A DNA stretch of 7,831 bases. Source: an uncultured Eubacterium sp. (GTDB lineage: Bacteria; Bacillota; Clostridia; Oscillospirales; Acutalibacteraceae). The stretch lies in assembly GCA_910577215.1 (NCBI GenBank), contig CAJTMQ010000024.1, forward strand, positions 13,098-20,928, read 5' to 3'. This document shows positions 1-5,539 of the stretch, one piece after another (the first letter of the stretch is position 1; each line of letters starts with the position of its first letter). The notes under the pieces are model-generated. The model saw nothing but the letters and a program-made list of their open reading frames with translations. It did not search any database and was not told the origin of the DNA. Position numbers and translations under genes: made by a program.

Positions 1-788
1 AATACAACGGGATACTTACCGTATTTATTTATTATTCTGCCTGTCATTTCATCAAGAGTTTCTGCTATGTATGAAATAACAAACTTTGCTATATCATTCT
101 GACTTTCATTATCTTCAAGCATTTTCTTTGCTTTATTTTCCACTCCTGATAAGGAGCAGTTTAAATCACTCATAGACGGTCTGATTTTAAACGCTCTGCA
201 GCTGCCCTGTGCCATTTCATCAAGCATTGCACCGCATGGAAATTTCAGCCCAAGCATAACACCCGTTCTGTCTATTGCCTGCCCCGCCTTTAAATCTGTG
301 CTTTCAGCAACCAATTCCGCTTTTATAATTTCATTATTATCAGGTTTAACCAGTAATGCTTCCGTAGTGCCCCCCGAAACGTGAAACGCAATAAACGGCT
401 CTTTTATCAGTTCAAGCCTGTCCACAGAAAAAAGAGCTGCCAGAATATGCCCAACCTGATGCGAGGTTTTGAAAATGGAAGCATTTGAAAATGCAGCAAC
501 TGAACGTGCTGTATTTTCACCAACCAAAAAACAAGGCATATAGCTTCCGTCAACATTTCTCGGACGGGTGCTGACTGCAACTGCGTCAATGCCGGAGCAT
601 TCAGCTTCACTGACCAATTCATCAATAAGGTATGGCATATTGACTGTATGCTGGAAAACGGCATCACTTTGCCTTAATCCTCTTTCACCCTGCTTTACCT
701 CAAGAAGTTTCTTTTTCTGAACAATTCTTTTACCGTCAAAAACAGCAACAGAGGTTGTATAATTACTTGTATCAAAACCAAGAAACAT
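1..788 (-). CDS. Kae1/TsaD-like (peptidase M22 family) protein, C-terminus cut by window edge
   Basis: The reading frame stays open from ATG at 788 to the left edge (262 codons), so the C-terminal part is missing; full-length Kae1/TsaD-type proteins have roughly 310-340 residues. The N-terminus (MFLGFDTSNYTTSVAVFDG) matches the ATP-binding start of the ASKHA-fold Kae1 family. A metal-type motif HQVGH lies at residues 110-114, SGGTTE at 138-143, a GQAIDRTG segment near 170 and a LSGVENKAK segment near 220, all in the order seen in TsaD. TsaD makes the t6A modification of tRNA. This protein diverges from canonical TsaD (HMEGH, GEAFDK), so it is more likely the clostridial paralog often labelled O-sialoglycoprotein endopeptidase or M22 peptidase; its substrate is unknown. 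The start is supported by AAGGAG at 800-795, six bases upstream and embedded in the last nusB codons. The ATG overlaps the nusB stop by one base (TAATG), so translation is probably coupled. The third metal ligand expected near the C-terminus lies outside the window. Confidence 0.85.
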   Translation of the reverse strand, partial: MFLGFDTSNYTTSVAVFDGKRIVQKKKLLEVKQGERGLRQSDAVFQHTVNMPYLIDELVSEAECSGIDAVAVSTRPRNVDGSYMPCFLVGENTARSVAAFSNASIFKTSHQVGHILAALFSVDRLELIKEPFIAFHVSGGTTEALLVKPDNNEIIKAELVAESTDLKAGQAIDRTGVMLGLKFPCGAMLDEMAQGSCRAFKIRPSMSDLNCSLSGVENKAKKMLEDNESQNDIAKFVISYIAETLDEMTGRIINKYGKYPVV

Positions 789-1180
789 TATTTACTCCTT
801 GAATAGCTGCCGAGAATTCCGTTAATAAACGCAAAATCCTCTTTGCCCGAATATTTTTTTGCAAGCTCAACAGCCTCATTTATTGCAACATTTTCAGGCA
901 CACCGTCTACATAAATAATTTCATAAAGAGCAAGTCTTAATATAGAAAGATTAACCTTAGGTATACGGTTGAGCTTCCAGCCGTTTGAATATCTTTCTAT
1001 AATTTCATCAAATTCGTCCTTATGCAAAACAGTATTTTCAAATACCTCTTTTGCATAATCCGATAAAGCCGCCATATTTTCGGAATAAATTTCCTCGATT
1101 TCATGGGCAGGCTTGTCCTTAAAAAATTCTTTTTCAAAGAGCAGAACAAATGCCTGCTCTCTCATTTCAGTTCTGTTCAT
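788..1180 (-). CDS. nusB: Transcription antitermination factor NusB
   Basis: This 130-residue protein has the usual length of NusB (about 130-140 residues). It opens with MNRTEMREQAFVLLFEKEF, the characteristic basic first helix of the all-helical NusB fold. The C-terminal half carries the family segment WKLNRIPKVNLSILRLALYE and then VPENVAINEAVELAKKY, followed by FINGILG. NusB with NusE (ribosomal protein S10) binds boxA in nascent rRNA and supports processive antitermination in the cytoplasm. The start at 1180 is supported by GGAGG at 1189-1185, only four bases upstream. The gene follows asp23 after a 57-base gap holding a terminator-like hairpin, and its stop overlaps the next start by one base. 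No separate promoter is visible, so expression probably depends on readthrough from the asp23 promoter. Confidence 0.95.
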   Translation of the reverse strand: MNRTEMREQAFVLLFEKEFFKDKPAHEIEEIYSENMAALSDYAKEVFENTVLHKDEFDEIIERYSNGWKLNRIPKVNLSILRLALYEIIYVDGVPENVAINEAVELAKKYSGKEDFAFINGILGSYSRSK

Positions 1181-1189
1181 ATATCCTCC

Positions 1190-1226
1190 AAAAAAACACG
1201 GCTGAAAATAAAAATACTTTCAGCCG
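1190..1226 (-). terminator. Intrinsic terminator or attenuator between asp23 and nusB
   Basis: On the minus strand a perfect 9-bp stem (CGGCTGAAA at 1226-1218 pairing with TTTCAGCCG at 1207-1199; five G-C/C-G pairs) closes a 10-base loop. It is followed after two bases by seven T residues at 1196-1190. This is the form of a Rho-independent terminator for transcripts coming from asp23. The U-tract ends one base before the nusB ribosome binding site, so terminated RNA would stop just short of it. Because nusB and the following gene have no visible promoter of their own, it is more likely a partial terminator or attenuator than a full operon end. Read on the plus strand the hairpin lacks a good T-tract. 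Confidence 0.7.
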
Positions 1227-1237
1227 AATTTTAATAA

Positions 1238-1630
1238 TCACTCTTCAGTTTCGGTAGGTTCATCTGAGCTTTGGGGTTTAACATCTTCAACAGAGGCAAT
1301 TATAACATTAACCTTGGAAACAAGCTTTCCTGTCATATTCTGAACAGCCTCTTTAACAACCCTTTGCACTTCTTCTGCAACAGGCTGAATTTTTTTCCCG
1401 TTTGCTATGTTTATATAGATACTGATATCTAAATCATCGCCATCCTGAACAATTCTTACAGGACTCATTACTTTAAGGCTGCCCTTTTTAATGGTTGAAA
1501 CAACATCTGCCGGTCTGTTTGAAAATCCGGTAACACCGTCTACATCCTTAGCAGCATTTGTTGCAATTGAAGAAACTGCTTCCTCAGAAATAATCAGTCC
1601 GCCCTTGGCACCGTATTTTGAAATTTCCAT
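1238..1630 (-). CDS. Asp23/Gls24 family envelope stress response protein (YqhY-like)
   Basis: The protein has 130 residues when started at ATG 1630. The N-terminus (KYGAKGGLIISEEAVSSIA) and the following region with DVDGV, then DDLDISIYINIANGKKIQPVAEEVQ and VQNMTGKLVSKVNVIIASVE, are the conserved Asp23 (DUF322) core. The acidic tail (SSDEPTETEE) is typical. Asp23 proteins are small, abundant and often associate with the membrane; in Bacillus subtilis the homologue YqhY sits in the same spoIIIA-to-nusB neighbourhood, though there separated from spoIIIA by accBC. A longer open frame reaches 1684, but the start at 1630 is preferred: AGGAGG lies at 1645-1640 with nine bases of spacing, the protein then begins at the conserved core, and the predicted promoter overlaps the extra codons. 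Exact function is unknown; a link to fatty-acid synthesis control has been suggested for YqhY but cannot be judged here. Confidence 0.9.
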   Translation of the reverse strand: MEISKYGAKGGLIISEEAVSSIATNAAKDVDGVTGFSNRPADVVSTIKKGSLKVMSPVRIVQDGDDLDISIYINIANGKKIQPVAEEVQRVVKEAVQNMTGKLVSKVNVIIASVEDVKPQSSDEPTETEE

Positions 1631-1655
1631 ACTTTCATGCCTCCTTGTTTTAAGT

Positions 1656-1684
1656 ATTATACCATAAGAGGCTGCATTATACAA
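1656..1684 (-). promoter_or_regulatory. Predicted sigma-A promoter with extended -10 for asp23-nusB
   Basis: On the minus strand a perfect TATAAT lies at 1661-1656, with TG at 1664-1663 giving a full extended -10 (TGGTATAAT). A partial -35 (TTGTAT, 1684-1679) is spaced exactly 17 bases upstream. The expected transcription start is near 1649, leaving a leader of about 19 bases that holds the asp23 AGGAGG. The -35 begins three bases after the spoIIIAH stop codon. This would let the housekeeping genes be transcribed during growth, independently of the sporulation operon. Confidence 0.65.
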
Positions 1685-1686
1685 GA

Positions 1687-2307
1687 TTAATTTGACTGTA
1701 TTATTGTAACATTTTCAAAACTGCAGTTTAGCTGTTGTGTTGCAATTTCTTTAATCTGTAAAATAATTTCATCCGTAAGATCTTGAACATCAACAATCAC
1801 ATCAACACGTGAGCTGTCATCACTCACAACGGCAAGGCAGTTATTAACACCCTTTGCCTGAACAAGTGTTTCTATTTTATTCTCAATTTCTATATGTGAA
1901 GACAGTTTTGCAACGCCCTCAGATGCTGCCCTGCGTGACTCTTCACTCTCATCGGTAGCATTAATTACTGCCTGCAGCTTTTCAAGTGCAGAATCTCTTG
2001 CGCTCTGGCGTTCCAGTCTTGCAGATGAAAAATAATCATTTTCAACAATTGTTGTTGCCTCAGTTGTGGCATCAACATATGTAGCCTCTCCAAGGGTCTT
2101 GGTCTGCCCTGCAACAGTATTGATTTTTGAAGAAATATCGCTGTTTTCCCAATACCAGTTTCCGCCCAGACCCAATGCCAGCAGAAGAACAAAAATTGAG
2201 AGAGCGGTTTTGGTTCTTTTATCCTTTTTCTTTTTAATTTCATCCTCAGTCATTATTCCCTTAACCGCCGTTTTCTTATTGAGTTTTAATTCCTTGTTTT
2301 CGTCCAT
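1687..2307 (-). CDS. spoIIIAH: Stage III sporulation protein AH (SpoIIIAH), channel ring protein that binds SpoIIQ
   Basis: This 206-residue protein (Bacillus homologue about 218) has a charged cytoplasmic N-terminus ending in KKKKDKRTK, one transmembrane helix at about residues 33-52, and an extracytoplasmic domain. The domain begins with the family signature YFSSARLERQSARDSALEKL, a helix followed by the ring-building YscJ/FliF-like fold ending in FENVTIIQSN. In sporulating cells SpoIIIAH sits in the outer forespore membrane and interlocks with forespore SpoIIQ across the intermembrane space. ATG at 2307 is preceded by AAAGGTGAA. The gene is the last of the spoIIIA series, separated from spoIIIAG by 89 bases, the largest gap in the operon, which holds hairpin potential. 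No terminator is visible before the asp23 promoter, so readthrough into asp23 during sporulation is possible. Confidence 0.95.
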   Translation of the reverse strand: MDENKELKLNKKTAVKGIMTEDEIKKKKDKRTKTALSIFVLLLALGLGGNWYWENSDISSKINTVAGQTKTLGEATYVDATTEATTIVENDYFSSARLERQSARDSALEKLQAVINATDESEESRRAASEGVAKLSSHIEIENKIETLVQAKGVNNCLAVVSDDSSRVDVIVDVQDLTDEIILQIKEIATQQLNCSFENVTIIQSN

Positions 2308-2323
2308 AATAATTCACCTTTCC

Positions 2324-2394
2324 GCCCATAACTTATTTAATTTTCTAAACACATTCATCTATGGGCAGATAAATGTATTATTTATTTTTTCTGC
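2324..2394 (-). other. Inverted repeats in the spoIIIAG-spoIIIAH gap (possible mRNA structure)
   Basis: The 89-base gap holds two inverted repeats. GCCCATA at 2324-2330 pairs with TATGGGC at 2360-2366 (7 bp, 29-base loop with a small inner TTTA/TAAA pairing). GCAGA at 2365-2369 pairs with TCTGC at 2390-2394, with an inner TAAAT/ATTTA pairing. The two overlap at 2365-2366, so they cannot both form fully. The first stem ends three bases before the spoIIIAH ribosome binding site in the transcript. There is no T-tract after it, so it is not a classic terminator; RNA stability or differential expression of spoIIIAH is possible. No convincing promoter was found here. Confidence 0.35.
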
Positions 2395-2396
2395 TT

Positions 2397-2936
2397 TTAT
2401 TTACCCGTTTTTTCCGGGTTTAATTTAGAAACAGAAATTCTGCTTGAAGAAATGTTAAACAGTGATGACACGCACTGAACAACCTTTTCCCTGATTACGG
2501 TATTATCACCACCGCTGCAAACTATGGCAACACCTTCAATTTCAGGAAAATTTTCTTTTAACAAAATGGGGCTGTCGCCATTTCCTCCGTCATAAATAAC
2601 ATATTCACTATTTTGAGAAGAAGAACTGTCATTCTGAGAATTTTCTGTATTTTTTGCATATACGCTTTCTGTTGTATTCTTTAAAGTAATCATTACCTTG
2701 CAGTTTCCTACACCGTCTATGCTCGAAATAATATCACTCAGCTTTTCATCCAGCTCTTTAACATACGAAGCATAATCTGTTGATGCAACCTCTGTTTCCT
2801 TTTTGCCTGAACCGCCGAAACTGATTTCCGAAAGAAGAATAAGCAGTATTCCGATTATTCCGACAGCAACCAGTACCTTTGTTTTAGTTTTCTTGATCTC
2901 AAAAGTTTTTTTGAGTTTTTCCTTTAAATCATTCAC
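2397..2936 (-). CDS. spoIIIAG: Stage III sporulation protein AG (SpoIIIAG), ring-forming channel protein
   Basis: This 179-residue protein (Bacillus homologue about 229) has a basic cytoplasmic N-terminus, a transmembrane helix at about residues 20-37, and an extracytoplasmic domain. Family features include YVKELDEKLSDIISSIDGVG at about 58-77, then VMITLKNTTESVYAKN, and a C-terminal ring-building half (EIEGVAIVCSGG, then VSSLFNISSSRISVSKL). SpoIIIAG assembles into a large ring forming the core of the mother cell-forespore channel. A Ser/Asn-rich stretch at about 97-110 sits where the Bacillus protein has its inserted beta-triangle region. The start is GTG at 2936, the only usable in-frame start, overlapping the spoIIIAF stop by eight bases. 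A good Shine-Dalgarno sequence is absent, so translation is probably coupled to spoIIIAF. Confidence 0.93.
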   Translation of the reverse strand: MNDLKEKLKKTFEIKKTKTKVLVAVGIIGILLILLSEISFGGSGKKETEVASTDYASYVKELDEKLSDIISSIDGVGNCKVMITLKNTTESVYAKNTENSQNDSSSSQNSEYVIYDGGNGDSPILLKENFPEIEGVAIVCSGGDNTVIREKVVQCVSSLFNISSSRISVSKLNPEKTGK

Positions 2937-3369
2937 CTATTCGCTTCACATCCGCAACTATACCTAAATTTTTAAACAAAATATCTTTTACTTCATCAAC
3001 CGAATATTCATCAATGACCGAAACCTTTACGCTGTTTATGACAATCTCATCACCGATTTGCGCAACATCAACAGTAACGGTAGAATTATAAATTTCATTA
3101 TCCTCAAGCACATAATCAACAGAATTTTTAATTTCCGTCTTTGCCGTGTTTTCAACAACATTTTCATACTCACTGTCAAATTCAAAATCTATTTTAAAAT
3201 CAGAAGCATTAAAATCCGTTAACGGATATAAAAAAGAAATAAATATGAACGCCGATATAATCACTTTATAAAATTTACCCATTGTGCCTTTGGGTGATAA
3301 AATTGAGAAAATCACCGAAACAATCAGCGTTATACAGATACAAAATGTCCAGCTTTTTATATAATCCAT
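2929..3369 (-). CDS. spoIIIAF: Stage III sporulation protein AF (SpoIIIAF)
   Basis: Starting at ATG 3369 the protein has 146 residues, clearly shorter than the Bacillus homologue (about 206). Two transmembrane helices lie at about residues 7-24 and 33-50, separated by the short family loop LSPKGTMGKFYK. An extracytoplasmic domain follows (about 55-146) ending in VDEVKDILFKNLGI, consistent with a ring-building motif fold. SpoIIIAF is a mother-cell membrane component of the SpoIIIA-SpoIIQ channel and is thought to form a ring with AG and AH. An upstream in-frame ATG at 3393 would add eight residues, but it lies inside spoIIIAE and lacks a good binding site. The 3369 start has AAAGGGAAG about nine bases upstream and begins with the usual short pre-helix segment. 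It follows the spoIIIAE stop by one base. Confidence 0.93.
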   Translation of the reverse strand: MDYIKSWTFCICITLIVSVIFSILSPKGTMGKFYKVIISAFIFISFLYPLTDFNASDFKIDFEFDSEYENVVENTAKTEIKNSVDYVLEDNEIYNSTVTVDVAQIGDEIVINSVKVSVIDEYSVDEVKDILFKNLGIVADVKRIGE

Positions 3370-3370
3370 A

Positions 3371-4501
3371 TTATGTACTTCCCTTTGCTGCAATCAGAAT
3401 ACCTATTGAAATAATTGTTGTTACCATTGAAAGTATCAATATAACATTCATAATAAGCATTGCATCACAGAATGCTTTCAGAACAAGTGTTACGGATTTA
3501 TCTCCGAACACATCCGATATGATTGATGATAACAACAGAAAAAATCTCCAGAATACAACCTCAATAATTGCAGGCAAAAACACAAGCACAACTGCAATTA
3601 TTCCCACTACTCCAACACTTGAACGGATAAGCGATGAATAGGACTGAATGGAAAGCAATCCTTCGCTAATGGCACTTCCTATTACGGGAACAACCGAATT
3701 GATTGCAAATCTGATTGAACGCAGACCTATAGCATCTGCCCTTGCGGCAACGGCCGTTTTTATTGACAGAACGGAAACAAATGCAGCAGCACAAACAGAT
3801 ATACCCGTTGTTATATATTTTTTCATAAAGGCAAGAAGCGATTTCAGGTTTAGCTCGCTTCTCAGCCCTGCACATATGCCGATCGAAAGGAAGCAGTTTG
3901 TTAAAGGTACAAATATATTTTTGGATATATAATTCAGCGTCTGTGCCAATGACAGCAGCAGAGTATTTGTTGAAAAAGCAGCAACTGTATTTCCCGAGGT
4001 TGCAACAATCACACAGAACACGGGAATAAATGCATAAATAAAATCTGCACAAATAGCTATAGAGGAGCACGCAAGGCTTATTGTTGTTTTCATCTTTATT
4101 GCCAGAACAACAGCAATAATAAGCGCACTTACAGTTGAAAAAAGCGTGCTCATCTCGCTGTCTATCATAGTTGATTTCAAATTCTGGAAAAAAGAAGAAA
4201 TAATGATAAACACCAAAATAACGATGCAGGCTTCAAGTGGTGTCTGTGCCGCACCCTTTAAAATATCCTTAACGGAATTTGTAAAATCAGAAATTGAAAA
4301 ATTTACAAGTGTATTGTAATCAAATGTTGTCAGTCCAAGTTCATCAAGTAAATCATATGTATCACTGCCCAAGTCCTCTAAAAAAGAAAAATCATAGTTT
4401 TCAAGGTATTCCTCATAGCCTTCATCATCAACCGAAAAGGCGGTAAGAGGAACAGACAGCAATAATATCAATACTATAAACCCATATAAAAATCTTTTCA
4501 T
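3371..4501 (-). CDS. spoIIIAE: Stage III sporulation protein AE (SpoIIIAE), polytopic channel component
   Basis: This 376-residue protein (Bacillus homologue about 399) starts with a clear signal peptide (MKRFLYGFIVLILLLSVPLT), with likely cleavage near residue 23 after AFS. A short acidic extracytoplasmic stretch rich in Asp/Glu follows (about 24-60). Several hydrophobic segments come next, at about 88-106, 118-136, 141-168, 230-248, 266-284, 293-325 and 346-371. Family segments include TPLEACIVILVFIIISSFFQ near 87-106, and SIKTAVAARADAIGLRSIRF followed by VPVIGSAISE in the C-terminal half. SpoIIIAE is an essential mother-cell membrane protein of the channel and may form part of the export platform. 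ATG 4501 overlaps the spoIIIAD stop as ATGA. Only a weak GGGA lies upstream, so translation is probably coupled to spoIIIAD. Confidence 0.95.
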   Translation of the reverse strand: MKRFLYGFIVLILLLSVPLTAFSVDDEGYEEYLENYDFSFLEDLGSDTYDLLDELGLTTFDYNTLVNFSISDFTNSVKDILKGAAQTPLEACIVILVFIIISSFFQNLKSTMIDSEMSTLFSTVSALIIAVVLAIKMKTTISLACSSIAICADFIYAFIPVFCVIVATSGNTVAAFSTNTLLLSLAQTLNYISKNIFVPLTNCFLSIGICAGLRSELNLKSLLAFMKKYITTGISVCAAAFVSVLSIKTAVAARADAIGLRSIRFAINSVVPVIGSAISEGLLSIQSYSSLIRSSVGVVGIIAVVLVFLPAIIEVVFWRFFLLLSSIISDVFGDKSVTLVLKAFCDAMLIMNVILILSMVTTIISIGILIAAKGST

Positions 4502-4878
4502 TCAAGAAGTCCCGTTATAATTTTAATTACCGTTTCAAACAGCGGTAAAATCATTGCAATAACAATAACCTTTGCTGCTGTTTCAGTTTGGCTTGCAAGT
4601 GCATTTTCACCGCAGTCCCTGCACAAATCTGCAACAAACTGAGTAATAAGCACAATTCCAAGCACCTTTATCATTAGCTTTATGTAGCTTGCCGCTGTTT
4701 CAACACCTGATGATATTGCACTTATGGAGCTGAATATCTCAGATAGACCGGAAGCCAATCTGAAAAATATCATAGCAGCAGCTGCAATCATAATCATTAT
4801 TGAAGCCGTTTTATTATAATCTCTTACAAACACGGCAAGTATCAGTGCCGAAAGAGAAATCCCTATAATAACCGTCAT
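4498..4878 (-). CDS. spoIIIAD: Stage III sporulation protein AD (SpoIIIAD)
   Basis: This 126-residue integral membrane protein (Bacillus homologue about 133) has hydrophobic segments at about 3-18, 24-44, 64-84 and 100-122. The conserved block YIKLMIKVLGIVLITQFVAD followed by LCRDCGENALASQTETAAK (about 65-103) is diagnostic for the SpoIIIAC/AD family. The position usually Glu before FAAD-like is Gln here. The family is related in topology to type III and flagellar export-platform proteins, and AD probably sits in the mother-cell membrane platform beneath the AG/AH rings. ATG 4878 overlaps the spoIIIAC stop as ATGA. The bases upstream (TTTTTAATAT) contain no Shine-Dalgarno sequence, so translation most likely depends on ribosomes finishing spoIIIAC. 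The stop overlaps the spoIIIAE start in the same way. Confidence 0.94.
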   Translation of the reverse strand: MTVIIGISLSALILAVFVRDYNKTASIMIMIAAAAMIFFRLASGLSEIFSSISAISSGVETAASYIKLMIKVLGIVLITQFVADLCRDCGENALASQTETAAKVIVIAMILPLFETVIKIITGLLE

Positions 4879-5069
4879 ATATTAAAAAGTGATTTTACGG
4901 TTGAAAACAGATCACTGATTTCAGGAATAAGCATCATAAGCACAACGATTACACCTGCAAGAGTTGTCAGCATTGCCTGATCTTCTCTGCCGCTGCGCAC
5001 CAAAACAGTATTCAGCACAGAAATAATTATTCCTATTGCCGCAATTTTAAATATCAAATTAACGTCCAT
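4875..5069 (-). CDS. spoIIIAC: Stage III sporulation protein AC (SpoIIIAC)
   Basis: This very small membrane protein has 64 residues (Bacillus homologue about 68). It consists of two hydrophobic helices at about 4-24 and 33-50. Between them lies the signature VLVRSGREDQAMLTTLAGV, whose Gly-Arg-Glu-x-Gln-Ala core is strongly conserved in the family. The C-terminus (LFSTVKSLFNI) is also typical. It acts with SpoIIIAD and AE in the mother-cell membrane part of the channel apparatus. ATG 5069 has an excellent AGGAGG at 5080-5075, which overlaps the spoIIIAB stop codon, so termination and initiation are tightly linked. It is the best-initiated gene in the middle of the operon and probably drives translation of the coupled spoIIIAD. 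Confidence 0.95.
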   Translation of the reverse strand: MDVNLIFKIAAIGIIISVLNTVLVRSGREDQAMLTTLAGVIVVLMMLIPEISDLFSTVKSLFNI

Positions 5070-5077
5070 TTATCCTC

Positions 5078-5539
5078 CTATATCAAAACAAGAGTTACTG
5101 CAAGGCTTCCGAAAATGCCAAACACGATATACAGCTTGCTGTGATTTTTATAGTAATTTTCATACCTGTTTCTGCTTTCAATCATATTCTGCTTGAACCC
5201 TTCAAGCAAATTCAGCATTGAAAGAGAATCTGTTTTTCCTATATTTTTGAACAGAAAATTTATTCTTTCATTATCGGCTGAATCAAGCTCGGTTTTGATA
5301 CTGATATTTTCAAAGCTGAAATTTTTTAAAAAGCTCAGATGCGAAAGCGTTGGCTCATTGCACAGCCTATTTATTATCTTCATTGATTCATTAACTGAAA
5401 ATTCAAGCTCTATAGCCATAAGACTGCACATCTCAACAAGCTCATTTGCAACAATACATTTTTTCTTTAACCTGTATGCATAACTAAAGCCTGCTGCAGC
5501 CCAGGACAAATTCAGAAGAACAATTCCTAAGTATTTCAC
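5078..5539 (-). CDS. spoIIIAB: Stage III sporulation protein AB (SpoIIIAB)
   Basis: This 153-residue protein (Bacillus homologue about 171) has an N-terminal hydrophobic helix (about 2-22). A helical cytoplasmic domain follows, containing the family segment ELVEMCSLMAIELEFSVNES (about 33-52) and later LSMLNLLEGFKQNMIESRNR. The protein ends in a second hydrophobic helix (about 135-153). The arrangement resembles one domain of the type II secretion protein GspF, and SpoIIIAB is thought to link the SpoIIIAA ATPase to the membrane complex. The start codon is GTG at 5539. An in-frame stop lies two codons upstream, so it cannot begin earlier. Only a weak AAGTGA-like binding site precedes it. The gene overlaps the end of spoIIIAA by 56 bases in a different frame, which suggests coupled translation. 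Confidence 0.93.
   Translation of the reverse strand: MKYLGIVLLNLSWAAAGFSYAYRLKKKCIVANELVEMCSLMAIELEFSVNESMKIINRLCNEPTLSHLSFLKNFSFENISIKTELDSADNERINFLFKNIGKTDSLSMLNLLEGFKQNMIESRNRYENYYKNHSKLYIVFGIFGSLAVTLVLI

Noticed and set aside
1133..1143. boxA-like TGCTCTTTGAA inside the start of nusB
   Set aside because: It resembles the NusB target sequence but encodes the conserved LLFE residues of the NusB first helix, which explains it. It also lies downstream of the hairpin it would need to influence.
1631..1684. Longer asp23 start (18 extra codons)
   Set aside because: The extra codons overlap the predicted extended -10 promoter and lie upstream of the AGGAGG that serves ATG 1630.
2066..2428. Plus-strand open frame opposite spoIIIAH
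   Set aside because: It is antisense to a well-supported gene, shows no recognisable family and has no visible binding site.
3282..3932. Plus-strand open frames opposite spoIIIAF and spoIIIAE
   Set aside because: They lie antisense to conserved spoIIIA genes, show no recognisable protein family and have no good ribosome binding sites; they are frame shadows.
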